Position numbers and translations under genes: made by a program
Notes under the pieces: model-generated
Told to the model about the DNA's origin: nothing
What the model saw: the letters and a program-made list of their open reading frames with translations, nothing else
Database searches by the model: none
NCBI GenBank assembly: GCA_947492375.1
Contig: CANLMI010000003.1
Span: forward strand, 248,001 to 312,000
DNA from: an uncultured Kordiimonas sp.
Lineage (GTDB): Bacteria; Pseudomonadota; Alphaproteobacteria; Sphingomonadales; Kordiimonadaceae
DNA: 64,000 nt
Direction: 5' to 3'
Shown here: in pieces, positions 26,135 through 34,856 of the stretch
Numbering within the stretch: the stretch's first letter is position 1
Layout of the letters: every line of letters starts with the position of its first letter

Positions 26135-26824
26135 ATGTTAAAATTTATCGGCAAACTCAGTGTAGTTGTTACAAGTTTTTTGGTTGCTACTGCTGCAATA
26201 ACGCCTTCTGTCCAAGCCGCCACTAATTTTGTAATGAATGGAAGTTTTGAACAAAACGGCCTGCGCCCTAACCAAAAATGGGGTGTTTTTCAAAATGTAA
26301 ATCCGGGTTGGTACACAATTGATGGCGCTGGTATCGAAATTCAGCGTAGTGGTACTGTTGTAAACGCTCAGGATGGAAATTTTTACGTTGAGCTCGATAG
26401 CCACAATTTCGCTGGCCCTAAAAATGACGGGTCTAATACTCTGATGGGGCAAACTCTTAGTGGTTTGGGCGCTGGAAGTTATCAGTTATCATTTTATTAT
26501 CATGCTCGAACGAATAATCTAGGATCTGACAACGGTATTCGTGCTGCAATCGGCGGTGAGGAGCTTTTTGTTGATACAAGGCGCAATCAGCCGGGTGGTA
26601 ACGCATGGCAAAACTATACACTCGATTTTGTTTTACAGTCAGCGGGTGATGTCGAATTGACGTTTGGTGCATTCGGGCTTGAAAACACACTTGGTGGTTT
26701 TGTTGATAATGTGTCTGTTGTTGCCATTCCTGAGCCTGCAACCTGGTTAATGATGCTTTCTGGGTTTTGTTTGATTGGGCTTCAGATCAAGCGCCGTAGA
26801 ATGACACAGCACCTTTTAGCCTAG
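26135..26824 (+). CDS. PEP-CTERM sorted exported protein
   Basis: 229 residues. Signal peptide at residues 1-29 (ends SVQAATN). The middle is a beta-sandwich of the type NFVMNGSFEQNG ... GWYTIDGAGIEIQ ... YVELDSH ... YQLSFYYHARTNN, resembling choice-of-anchor carbohydrate-binding-like domains. The C-terminus is a PEP-CTERM anchor: PEPATW beginning at residue 199, a hydrophobic helix, then KRRR. Such proteins are processed by exosortase and often belong to exopolysaccharide loci; no exosortase or polysaccharide gene is in this window. AAGGAG precedes the ATG and a strong terminator follows. Confidence 0.9.
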   Translation: MLKFIGKLSVVVTSFLVATAAITPSVQAATNFVMNGSFEQNGLRPNQKWGVFQNVNPGWYTIDGAGIEIQRSGTVVNAQDGNFYVELDSHNFAGPKNDGSNTLMGQTLSGLGAGSYQLSFYYHARTNNLGSDNGIRAAIGGEELFVDTRRNQPGGNAWQNYTLDFVLQSAGDVELTFGAFGLENTLGGFVDNVSVVAIPEPATWLMMLSGFCLIGLQIKRRRMTQHLLA

Positions 26825-26920
26825 GTATTGAAGATAAAGTGAACTGGCGACTATGAATCGTTGCTATGGCTAGTTGCGATAAACCTCCTATAAAAAAGAG
26901 TAGAACGTCAGTCACCTTTA

Positions 26921-26945
26921 ACCCCCGCTTTGGCGGGGGTTTTTC
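26921..26945 (+). terminator. Rho-independent terminator, PEP-CTERM gene
   Basis: ACCCCCGC (26921-26928), TTTG loop, GCGGGGGT (26933-26940), then TTTT. It is 96 bases after the PEP-CTERM stop and only six bases before the end of the convergent selO gene, which it could also serve. Confidence 0.85.
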
Positions 26946-26950
26946 TATGG

Positions 26951-28375
26951 TTAAATGGATGGTGCTTTCAAGGCGCTTGCCATGTTATTGATTTGGCTGA
27001 GCTTGTTATGAAATAGTTGCCAATTATCATGATGGGCGATTTCGGCCCAGATCTGTTCCACCTCTTCAATTAGTAAGGTGCATGGCCTGCCAGCCTGGAA
27101 ATATTGGTGATCTCCAAAGTCTGGCTTAACAGGGTCGTATGATAACAGGGCTGCTCGCATATCATTATACTGATCACCAAGGTATTTTGCTTCCTCCGGG
27201 CTTTTGCGGAAACGTGTTTCTGCAAGTTGGCCGCCGTACCAGTCATAGAAAAACCGCTCATAGGGTGCTTTTTCTGTAATCATATAATCATTGACGAGTT
27301 TTAATACAGCGTCATCAATTTTTTGCCCTTTTTCTTTCACGCCCAATCGTCGTAAAAGTCTTGTTCTTAGAGCTGAAAAATATTGCGAAGGGAACGCAGA
27401 AAGCACTTCTTTGAGGGCTTTCTCTTCTGCGATATCAGCTAAGGCGCCGGCTAATTGATATATATTCCAGTGTAGGGCATCAGCTTGCCGCCCAAACGCA
27501 TAAAGCCCTTGTTCGTCAAAATAGGCTGCTGTGAAATTTAGGTCCATATGCGATAATAGCCGCCAAGGGCCAAAGTCAAAGATTTCTCCGGTAATATTGA
27601 TATTATCCGTATTCAGTACGCCGTGAACGTAACCAGCCGCCATCAGGTCAGCCGCTTGCTCCGCAACTCGTTCCATAACACGTTCAAGAAATAAAAGTGC
27701 TCTATCAGCGGCGCTGCCGAAGGGCATTTCATCATAATAATATTTAAGACAGTATTCCACGAGTTTGTTAAGGCGTTCGGTATCTGAAAAATAGGCGTGA
27801 CGCTGGAATGTTCCAATCCTGATATGACTGTGGGTTAAACGTACCATAACGGCTGACCGCGTGGGCGATGGTTCATCACCTCTAACTAACTGCTCACCAG
27901 TTTCGATTAATGAAAATGTATCTGATGTGTATGTGCCGAGCGCATTGAGCATCTCACTCGCCATGATTTCCCGTACACCGCCTTTTAGGGTTAGTCGTCC
28001 ATCACCAGACCTGCTGTACGGTGTGGTGCCAGACCCTTTGGTGCCAAGGTCCATTAATCGACCTTGCGTATCCCGCATCTGTGCAAACAAAAATCCGCGC
28101 CCATCACCAATATCTGGATTATAGTTTCTAAATTGGTGGCCGTGATATCGCTGGGCAAGTGGGGTTTGTATGGTGTTGGGTAGGGGGGTAAAGCGGCCAA
28201 AATGGTCAATCCATTCGTCGTCGCTGAGTTCATATAACCCAACGGACGCTGCTGCTCTATCGTTGCGGAACCTTAGCAAGGTCTTTGGGAAGTTAGCTGC
28301 TTTAACTTCATCTGCAAAACCTTCGCTTAAATCTAGAAAAGCGGTTTCACCCTTATAATTATCGCTTATTGGCAT
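26951..28375 (-). CDS. selO: SelO/YdiU family protein adenylyltransferase (pseudokinase)
   Basis: 474 residues, typical length. Family landmarks: AQRYHGHQFRNYNPDIGDGRGFLFAQM near residue 80-105, DLGTKGSGTTPYSRSGDGRLTLKGGVREIMASEML, SHIRIGTFQR, YVHGVLNTDNINITGEIFDFGPWRLL with the Mg-binding Asn/Asp, and a C-terminal MRAALLSYDP. SelO transfers AMP to Ser/Thr/Tyr of targets and is linked to redox homeostasis. The canonical GVMNTDNM reads GVLNTDNI. Translation begins inside the end of the nitroreductase gene (10-base overlap), so the two are co-expressed. It lacks the C-terminal Cys/Sec that some members carry. Confidence 0.92.
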   Translation of the reverse strand: MPISDNYKGETAFLDLSEGFADEVKAANFPKTLLRFRNDRAAASVGLYELSDDEWIDHFGRFTPLPNTIQTPLAQRYHGHQFRNYNPDIGDGRGFLFAQMRDTQGRLMDLGTKGSGTTPYSRSGDGRLTLKGGVREIMASEMLNALGTYTSDTFSLIETGEQLVRGDEPSPTRSAVMVRLTHSHIRIGTFQRHAYFSDTERLNKLVEYCLKYYYDEMPFGSAADRALLFLERVMERVAEQAADLMAAGYVHGVLNTDNINITGEIFDFGPWRLLSHMDLNFTAAYFDEQGLYAFGRQADALHWNIYQLAGALADIAEEKALKEVLSAFPSQYFSALRTRLLRRLGVKEKGQKIDDAVLKLVNDYMITEKAPYERFFYDWYGGQLAETRFRKSPEEAKYLGDQYNDMRAALLSYDPVKPDFGDHQYFQAGRPCTLLIEEVEQIWAEIAHHDNWQLFHNKLSQINNMASALKAPSI

Positions 28376-29004
28376 TCGTTTGCCTTGGGCGGAGTTGGTA
28401 TTCCAAAGGTAACTTGGTCTTCAAATGTGGGTCGGGGGCGTTCTTCTGGTGGACTTTTTTGTGTGCCGAAGAAAATAAATCCTGCGATTTGTTCTTCTTC
28501 ATCTAAACCTAATCCAGTAGCGACCGTGCGTGAAGTAGAGGCCCAACCCGTTAACCACTGGCTCGCTATATTGAGTGCAGTAGCGGCAATCAGCATGTTT
28601 TGACATGCAGCCCCCATAGATAACCATTGTTCCCAAACAGGGATTGGACGTTCATTTGAAGGGCTAAAGATCGCAATAACAAGTGTTGGCCCTTGTGTGG
28701 CATAGCCTTTCATTTTTTCTGCAATTTTTTCGCTGGTATTATTTTCTGCAATGAGCGCGTCTGCTATCAAACAGCCCAGCTTTTCGCGGTCCTCTCCTTT
28801 AAGGACAATGAAACGCCACGGTGTTAACTTGCCGTGATCTGGAACTCTGAGAGCAGTTTTTAGGATTTTTCTGAGTGTTTCTTCATCCGGGCCTGGGCCA
28901 ACCATATCCCGAGCCTTAACGGACCGGCGTGACATCAATACATCCAGCGTTTTCTGATTACCTTGATTGAGGGTGAAATCATTTTTCTCGTTTTCGTTGA
29001 CCAT
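28366..29004 (-). CDS. Nitroreductase (YdjA-like, FMN-dependent)
   Basis: 212 residues from the ATG at 29004 (AAAGGCG upstream); longer in-frame starts up to 29079 lack support. FMN-binding residues lie in LMSRRSVKARDM and VPDHGKLTPWRFIVLKGEDREKL, typical of the compact YdjA subgroup, and the GAACQNMLIAATALNIASQWLTGW helix forms the dimer interface. It reduces nitro compounds or quinones with NAD(P)H. The overlap with selO points to one transcript with a shared redox role. Confidence 0.9.
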   Translation of the reverse strand: MVNENEKNDFTLNQGNQKTLDVLMSRRSVKARDMVGPGPDEETLRKILKTALRVPDHGKLTPWRFIVLKGEDREKLGCLIADALIAENNTSEKIAEKMKGYATQGPTLVIAIFSPSNERPIPVWEQWLSMGAACQNMLIAATALNIASQWLTGWASTSRTVATGLGLDEEEQIAGFIFFGTQKSPPEERPRPTFEDQVTFGIPTPPKANECQ

Positions 29005-29147
29005 AATCACGCCTTTGTTATCACTTTCATTGGATACTCTACATTCATTTAGCGTTCTTAACTTGCCTGACAAGGGCAAAAAGGGATAGAGCTAATTTAA
29101 ATTGTCGAATTGAAAATAATTCAATCAGTCTGTTCGGGAGAGCAACC

Positions 29148-30488
29148 ATGACCCTCAAAAGATATGCTTTGATAACGGCACTTATTTCAGGAACCATGCT
29201 GGCAGGTACAATGTCCCATGCGGCAGGTAAAGTTTTTGATAAAGCAGCAGGTAAAGACACTGAGACCCAAGGAATAGGTGTAGATAAAAATACAGCTATT
29301 GACACTGATGTTGGTATTCGACTTCCTGTTGGTTTCAAGGCGAGCGTATTTGCAGACGGTGTTGGAACACCGCGTCATATTACAGTAAGCAAAGACGGGT
29401 GGGTTTATGCGCCGATGTTCCGTTCAAAGGATGGAATGGGCGGTGTTGCCATGAAAGATGACGACGGCGACGGCAAGGCTGACCAAATTCACTATTTTGC
29501 TGAAGGCCGTGTGGCAACGGCCATCCATATTGTTGATAACTGGCTGTATTACGGTGAGGACCTTCAGATTGTACGCTGGAACCTTAATGATGGCCCTGTT
29601 CCAAAAGGTGAGCCGGAAGTAGTCGTTAGTGGCTTTCCTGAACAGCGGGCGCACGCGAACAAGCCGATGGCGTTCGATGGCAAAGGTAACATGTATGTAA
29701 ATGTGGGTGTTCCATCCAACAACTGCATGGTTGAAACACGCAAGAAAGGTTCGCCCGGCCAACAGCCATGCCCGGAATTGGCGCGCCACGGTGGTATCTG
29801 GCGGTTTGATGCTGATAAAGTCGGTCAGGATCAGATGAAAGATGGTTACCGTTACTCAACAGGCCACCGGAATGTAAATGCGCTCGATTGGAACCCATAT
29901 GCTGATGCACTCTATATTGCGCAGCACGGGCGTGATCAGTTAAACAGTTTTTACCCTGAATTATTTGATGCAAAAGTAAGCGCTGAACTTCCTGCTGAAG
30001 AATTTCACCGGATCGAAGAAGGCGATAATCTTGGTTGGCCCTATAGCTATTATGATCAGTTTAAAGGTGAGCGAATGGTAAGCCCTGAATATGGCGGCGA
30101 TGGTCAAAAAGTTGCTACTGAGGGCAAAAAACCCCTGATAGGTTTCCCGGGGCATTGGGCACCGAACGACCTGATTTTCGTTAAAGGCAGTGGTCTGCCC
30201 GCAGAATATAAAACGGGTGCGTTTATCGGCTTTCACGGTTCCTGGAACCGCGCACCAGAGCCGCAACAGGGATACCGTATTGTTTATGTGCCACTTGATG
30301 AGGCAGGCAATATTTCAGGTGACTGGGTTACATTTGCTGATGGTTTCGCAGGCGAGGGGCCAATTAGATCCCCCAGAAATGCTAAGCACCGGCCAATGGG
30401 CTTGGCCGAAGGTGCTGACGGTGCGCTTTATATCACAAGCCTGATGTCAGGCGGGCGCGTATGGCGGGTGACGTATGAAGGAAAGTAA
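29148..30488 (+). CDS. Secreted sorbosone/aldose dehydrogenase family (PQQ-dependent six-bladed propeller)
   Basis: 446 residues with a signal peptide (MTLKRYALITALISGTMLAGTMSHAAG) and GGGAG ribosome site. Propeller motifs of the L-sorbosone/glucose dehydrogenase family: LPVGFKASVFADGVGTPRHI, a calcium-binding-like DDDGDGKAD, YVNVGVPSNNC, YRYSTGHRNVNALDWNP, LYIAQHGRDQLN, EEGDNLGWPYSY, and GFHGSWNRAPEPQQGYRIVY. The enzyme should oxidise aldose or a related substrate in the periplasm with PQQ. The next gene, a cytochrome c overlapping by 14 bases, is the obvious electron acceptor. PQQ synthesis genes are not in the window. Confidence 0.88.
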   Translation: MTLKRYALITALISGTMLAGTMSHAAGKVFDKAAGKDTETQGIGVDKNTAIDTDVGIRLPVGFKASVFADGVGTPRHITVSKDGWVYAPMFRSKDGMGGVAMKDDDGDGKADQIHYFAEGRVATAIHIVDNWLYYGEDLQIVRWNLNDGPVPKGEPEVVVSGFPEQRAHANKPMAFDGKGNMYVNVGVPSNNCMVETRKKGSPGQQPCPELARHGGIWRFDADKVGQDQMKDGYRYSTGHRNVNALDWNPYADALYIAQHGRDQLNSFYPELFDAKVSAELPAEEFHRIEEGDNLGWPYSYYDQFKGERMVSPEYGGDGQKVATEGKKPLIGFPGHWAPNDLIFVKGSGLPAEYKTGAFIGFHGSWNRAPEPQQGYRIVYVPLDEAGNISGDWVTFADGFAGEGPIRSPRNAKHRPMGLAEGADGALYITSLMSGGRVWRVTYEGK

Positions 30489-30912
30489 CAGGAATCAAAA
30501 AACAGTGGCATGCCTTGGTATTGGGATGGGGGCTTTTGCAATAGCCCTCACCACGTTAACCTCTTATGTTCGTGCCGAAGGTGAGGCTACAGTTGATCCG
30601 GGTAAGGCGCTATACGAGGAAAATTGCGGTGTTTGTCACCAGCTTGACGGTAGTGGTGTACCTTTTATGCAGCCAGAATTATATACAAGCCCCCGTGCAA
30701 ACGGGGATAAGGGCGGCGTTATACAAATGATACTTAAGGGCAGTAAGGCTGTAGAGCCGGGCACAAGTGAATTTGAAAACGAAATGCCAGGGTTTGAGTA
30801 TTTAACAGATGAACAGATAGCGTTGATAGCAACATATGTACGTACAAATTTTGAAAACACGGGCGGCGAGGTCACTTCTGAAGACGTTGCTCGTGAGCGC
30901 AAGCGTAACTAG
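30475..30912 (+). CDS. Periplasmic mono-heme cytochrome c
   Basis: 145 residues. Signal sequence at about 10-34 (CLGIGMGAFAIALTTLTSYVRAEG). One heme site CGVCH, Cys51, Cys54, His55; the axial Met is probably Met104 in ENEMPGF. C-terminal LTDEQIALIATYVRTNF is the usual class I end helix. It overlaps the dehydrogenase gene by 14 bases and the TonB receptor gene by 77 bases, so the three are translated from one message. The likely role is to pass electrons from the dehydrogenase to the respiratory chain. Confidence 0.9.
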   Translation: MKESNRNQKTVACLGIGMGAFAIALTTLTSYVRAEGEATVDPGKALYEENCGVCHQLDGSGVPFMQPELYTSPRANGDKGGVIQMILKGSKAVEPGTSEFENEMPGFEYLTDEQIALIATYVRTNFENTGGEVTSEDVARERKRN

Positions 30913-32917
30913 CCCATTCCTCGCACCTGCTGGTTTATCCGCAGATGTAGATATCGAAGAAATTAATGTGACTGGCGGCAGGCTTCCTATTTTGGAAGTT
31001 GGCCAGTCGGTTACGGTTATTGATACCCAGTTTCAGCCGGCGCTTCGGCTGGATGAGGCATTGAAACAGGTGCCGGGTGTTAGTTTGTTCCGGCGGGCCA
31101 ATAGTTTAACCGCGCACCCAACTACACAAGGGCTTTCACTCAGGGGTGTGGGGGCGAACGCGGCTGGCCGTGTGCTCGTAACACTTGACGGGGTTCCTTT
31201 AAATAACCCCTTTGGTGGTTGGATTTATTGGTCATCAATTGATCCGCGTTCTATCGGCGAAGCCCGCGTTCTCAAGGGTGGGTCTGCAAGTGCGTTTGGC
31301 CCACAAGCCTTGGCGGGAACTGTTTCTCTTACATCTTCTGTGCCAGAAGAAACGGGTGGATATGTGTCCGCTGAATATGGTTCTTTTGAAACGTATTCGC
31401 TTAATGGTGCGGCGAGTATTGTAGGCGATAAGGGTTATATCACGGTTGAAGGAGGGTATTTTGAAAGCGATGGTGCTTTTCTTTTATCTGAAGAACAACG
31501 GGGCCCCATTGATGCGCGTGCGGCAAGTGATGCAGAGCGAATAGGTGTTCGTGGTGCTTATGAATTATCAGAGGCGACAGACGCCTTTTTTACTGTACGT
31601 TATTACGGCGAAGAGCGCACAAATGGCCTTTCAACCGCATTGAATGAGACGGATGGTTTGGATGCTTCGGTTCGTTTTGTTCACGATGCTACAAGTGGCC
31701 CTGACTGGGAAGTTGTTGCTTATTATCGCACGAATGATTTTGAAAATGTTTTCTCCAGTGCCCGTGATGAGCGCACAACAGAGCGCCCTGTTCTTGATCA
31801 GTTTGATGTGCCTGGGTCGGGCGGTGGTGTTCTGGCGCGGCTAAAATTTGATGCACTTGAGGTTGGTATTGAAGGACGACGCGCCAGCGGCGAGACCAAT
31901 GAGCGGTTCAGAAACCTCGGCGATGGATTTACGCGCCTGCGTGTTGCGGGCGGGGATCAATGGACAATTGGTGTCTTTGCAGATTATCTGCATGAGGCAA
32001 GCTGGGGTGAATTGTCAGTTTCAACACGCCTTGACCGTTATCGTACCTATAATGGCTCACGCGTAGAAACCGACCTTACTGATGGTAGTGAGGTCAGAAA
32101 CGATGATGTGCCTAATCAGGGTGATTTTCAATTCTCTGGCCGCGTTGGCCTACGCCATGAAATTAGCCCGGCGGTTGATCTGAAGGCCTCGGCCTATAGA
32201 AGCTGGCGTTTGCCAACAATTAATGAATTTTACCGACCGTTTCGGGTTGTAAATGACATTACGGAAGCTAATCCAAATCTTGTCCCTGAAAAATTATATG
32301 GGTTTGAAATTGGGTTGGCTTATGAGCCGCTTAATACTGTACGCGGTAGTTTTGCCTATTACCGTAACTGGTTAGAGGACGGTGTGGGCAATGTGACTGT
32401 TGCTTTTGGTCCGGGCTTTTTCCCACTTGGTGGGTTTGTACCAGCGGGCGGTGTGCTGCGCCAACGCGCAAACATTGACCGAACGCGCATCGATGGTTTC
32501 GAAGTAAACGGTGAGATTGATATCCATACCAATTGGACATTGATTGGACGGTATCAATATTCGGATGCGGAAATCACTCGCTTTGCCGATAACCCTGATT
32601 TAATTGGTAATCGACCAGTACAGACACCTCGCCATGTGATTTACGGCGCTGCACGTCATACGATCTGGAAAGGTTGGTTGACGTTGGAAGCGCGGTATAG
32701 TTCCGGTCAGTTTGATGATGATCTGAACGAACGCCGACTGGATGATATTTTTACGGTGAATGCCAGCCTTGGGTTTAGACTAACAGATAAAATTACTTTA
32801 ACGGGGGCGGTTGAAAACCTGTTTGACGCTGAAGTTATTTCAGCAGTGACGACGAGTGGGTTGGAAACAATAGCACAACGGCGTTTCTGGCGGGTTGGGC
32901 TAGAGGCACAATTTTAG
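30836..32917 (+). CDS. TonB-dependent outer-membrane receptor
   Basis: 693 residues if the ATG at 30836 is used. A TTG at 30851 would give a better signal peptide (LKTRAARSLLKTLLVSASV). Either way the signal is encoded out of frame inside the last 77 bases of the cytochrome gene; no strong ribosome site is visible. A Ton box (EEINVTGG) is followed by the plug (RLDEALKQVPGVSLFRR, TTQGLSLRGVGANAAGRVLVTLDGVPLNNPFGGW) and the barrel, ending with the terminal aromatic RFWRVGLEAQF. It imports a substrate across the outer membrane, probably the sugar or a conjugate used by the upstream dehydrogenase. Confidence 0.92.
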   Translation: MYVQILKTRAARSLLKTLLVSASVTSPFLAPAGLSADVDIEEINVTGGRLPILEVGQSVTVIDTQFQPALRLDEALKQVPGVSLFRRANSLTAHPTTQGLSLRGVGANAAGRVLVTLDGVPLNNPFGGWIYWSSIDPRSIGEARVLKGGSASAFGPQALAGTVSLTSSVPEETGGYVSAEYGSFETYSLNGAASIVGDKGYITVEGGYFESDGAFLLSEEQRGPIDARAASDAERIGVRGAYELSEATDAFFTVRYYGEERTNGLSTALNETDGLDASVRFVHDATSGPDWEVVAYYRTNDFENVFSSARDERTTERPVLDQFDVPGSGGGVLARLKFDALEVGIEGRRASGETNERFRNLGDGFTRLRVAGGDQWTIGVFADYLHEASWGELSVSTRLDRYRTYNGSRVETDLTDGSEVRNDDVPNQGDFQFSGRVGLRHEISPAVDLKASAYRSWRLPTINEFYRPFRVVNDITEANPNLVPEKLYGFEIGLAYEPLNTVRGSFAYYRNWLEDGVGNVTVAFGPGFFPLGGFVPAGGVLRQRANIDRTRIDGFEVNGEIDIHTNWTLIGRYQYSDAEITRFADNPDLIGNRPVQTPRHVIYGAARHTIWKGWLTLEARYSSGQFDDDLNERRLDDIFTVNASLGFRLTDKITLTGAVENLFDAEVISAVTTSGLETIAQRRFWRVGLEAQF

Positions 32918-32958
32918 TATAAAGATTGAATATACAACAATTGACCGCCGATGGAGAG

Positions 32959-34416
32959 ATGACAGTGACACTGGAAAATATACTCAAAAGCCTGATCAGT
33001 TTCGGTTTAATATTTGTGATGTCGTCTCTTTTGATAGCAGAGGAAAATAAAGTGGAAAATTCTATTGAAAACCCACCAGTAGACCTAATTGTTTACGGCG
33101 ATTACGTCCTGACAATGGAAAATATGGATACCGAAGGCAGAGGCATCATTGAAAAGGGGGCTGTTGCGGTATCTGACGGAAAAATCGTTGCCGTTGGACC
33201 TGCTAAAGAGATCGAAATCAGTTATGATGCGATCAAAACCATTTCGGGTGAGGGCCGCATTTTAATGCCGGGCCTTATTAATGGCCATACTCATTCCGCG
33301 ATGACACTCTTGCGCGGTCTTGCAGATGATTTACCGTTAATGGAATGGCTCCAGAATTATATTTTCCCGATGGAAGGCCGTTTTGTTGATAAGGAATTTG
33401 TTGAAATCGGTGTTCGCCTTGCCTGCCTTGAAATGATTAAGGGCGGCACAACAACCTTTGCTGATATGTATTTCCACCCCAAAACAGCAGTTGATACGAT
33501 TGATCAGTGCGGTATGCGCGCGATTATCGGTGCACCCATGATTGATTTCCCTAGTCCCGGGTTTGATGGTTGGGATGACAGTATGCAGGCAGGCGTTAAA
33601 TTTGTGCGCGACATGAAGGCGAATGCCCATCCGCGTATCACACCCGCTTTTGCGCCGCATGCACCGTATACAGTGTCACCAGAGCATCTGGTTGAGGTGC
33701 TGGAGGTTGCCAGCCAAGAAAATGTACCGATCCTGATGCATGTTGCTGAAAGCGAAACTGAAGTCGCAGACATTAAAGACCGTTACGGCAAGCGGCCAGT
33801 GGAGCATGTGGCAAGCCTTGGTATGCTTGATCACCCGATGGCGGCTGCGCATGTTGTACATCCTGATGAGGCCGAGATTACCATGCTTGCAGGAAGTAAA
33901 ATCAGTGCTGTTCACAATCCGACTTCGAATATGAAGCTTGCCTCTGGTGTGGCACCAGTGCCTGCCATGATTAAGGCCGGGGTAAAGGTAGGTCTTGGTA
34001 CTGATGGTGCCGCGTCCAATAATGATCTGAACATGTGGGAAGAAATACGCATGACAGCACTTTTGCACAAGGTGACAAGCGGAGATCCTACTGCTATGCC
34101 CGCTGGTGATGTGCTGCGGATGGCGACATCCATGGGGGCAGCAGCCATTGATATGGAAAGCGATATTGGAACACTGACGTCTGGTAAACGTGCGGATATG
34201 ATCCAGCTAACGATTGACAGGCCGCATCTGACCCCGCTCTATAATGTAATTTCGCACCTTGTTTATGCAGCAAATGCAACAGACGTTGTGACAACTATTG
34301 TTGAGGGCAGTGTGTTGATGGAGAATGGTGAGGTTACGGTGCTGGATGAGGCAGCGGTGATTGCCGCCGCGAACAAAAAAGCTGAAGAGATTAAAGCGGC
34401 CCTCGCTGAGAAATAA
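32959..34416 (+). CDS. Secreted amidohydrolase (MTA/SAH deaminase-like)
   Basis: 485 residues from the ATG at 32959. A GTG at 32965 has the better spacing to GGAG, so the start is uncertain by two codons; a TTG at 32926 is less likely. An N-terminal hydrophobic segment (LISFGLIFVMSSLLIAEE) suggests export. The TIM-barrel metal site is complete: PGLINGHTHSAM (HxH), HAPYTVSP, MHVAESETE and GLGTDGAASNND (Asp). These match 5-methylthioadenosine/S-adenosylhomocysteine deaminases and related cyclic deaminases; the exported form is atypical because known MTA/SAH deaminases are cytosolic. It is 41 bases after the receptor gene, hence the fourth gene of the operon. Confidence 0.87.
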   Translation: MTVTLENILKSLISFGLIFVMSSLLIAEENKVENSIENPPVDLIVYGDYVLTMENMDTEGRGIIEKGAVAVSDGKIVAVGPAKEIEISYDAIKTISGEGRILMPGLINGHTHSAMTLLRGLADDLPLMEWLQNYIFPMEGRFVDKEFVEIGVRLACLEMIKGGTTTFADMYFHPKTAVDTIDQCGMRAIIGAPMIDFPSPGFDGWDDSMQAGVKFVRDMKANAHPRITPAFAPHAPYTVSPEHLVEVLEVASQENVPILMHVAESETEVADIKDRYGKRPVEHVASLGMLDHPMAAAHVVHPDEAEITMLAGSKISAVHNPTSNMKLASGVAPVPAMIKAGVKVGLGTDGAASNNDLNMWEEIRMTALLHKVTSGDPTAMPAGDVLRMATSMGAAAIDMESDIGTLTSGKRADMIQLTIDRPHLTPLYNVISHLVYAANATDVVTTIVEGSVLMENGEVTVLDEAAVIAAANKKAEEIKAALAEK

Positions 34417-34469
34417 TTATATCAAATCGATATATTTCATCTTGATATAGAGTTTAGGTCATGATATTT

Positions 34470-34503
34470 CTGTCGTCATAAAAACAAAAGTTTATGACGA
34501 CAG
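34470..34503 (+). promoter_or_regulatory. 13-bp perfect hairpin abutting the lipoprotein ribosome site
   Basis: CTGTCGTCATAAA (34470-34482) and TTTATGACGACAG (34491-34503) are exact reverse complements with an eight-base loop. The ribosome site CAGGAG begins inside the last three bases of the stem, eight bases from the ATG at 34513. Upstream, TATATCAA / TTGATATA forms another dyad (about 34426-34449). The hairpin has no T tract. It could be a translational control or mRNA-stability element, or an operator. Confidence 0.5.
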
Positions 34504-34512
34504 GAGAAATCG

Positions 34513-34785
34513 ATGAAACTTGTTAAGCTTGCAGTGCTTACTGCAACAGTATTGGCCCTTGGGGCATGCTCTATTCGGGTTGATGAAGGGCGCGATCACT
34601 ATCGCCGCCATAACAACGATTGGAACGGCGATAATGTTACCGCTTCATTGCCAAGCGGCGAATCTGTTTCGTTTGGTTGCCCATCTGATATGACGGCTTT
34701 TGTGGTAACAAGCGATGATGACGAAGGCTATGCGGTTTATGGCTGTCGTACAGCCAATGTACCTGTGCCGGAAGTGAAAAAATAA
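34513..34785 (+). CDS. Small outer-membrane-type lipoprotein
   Basis: 90 residues. Lipobox LALGAC with the lipidated Cys19. The mature part is short and acidic (RVDEGRDHYRRHNNDWNGDN, then GESVSFGCPSDMTAFVVTSDDDEGYAVYGC) with two further cysteines that may form a disulfide. No family recognised. CAGGAG precedes the ATG, next to the hairpin above. It has its own hairpin downstream at 34831-34855. Confidence 0.75.
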   Translation: MKLVKLAVLTATVLALGACSIRVDEGRDHYRRHNNDWNGDNVTASLPSGESVSFGCPSDMTAFVVTSDDDEGYAVYGCRTANVPVPEVKK

Positions 34786-34830
34786 TTCTCAGCGCTGTTT
34801 GTATTATTAGCGGTATAATTTGCATTTAAT

Positions 34831-34855
34831 GAAAGTCGGGTTTTGCCCGACTTTC
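34831..34855 (+). terminator. Hairpin after lipoprotein gene
   Basis: GAAAGTCGGG (34831-34840), loop TTTTG, CCCGACTTTC (34846-34855), a perfect 10-bp stem. It is not followed by a T tract, but the stem end CTTTC is T-rich. A terminator is likely though not classical. Confidence 0.5.
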
Positions 34856-34856
34856 A

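Noticed and set aside
26005-26452. Minus-strand frames across the PEP-CTERM promoter and start
   Set aside because: Antisense to a gene with a good ribosome site, signal and PEP-CTERM motif.
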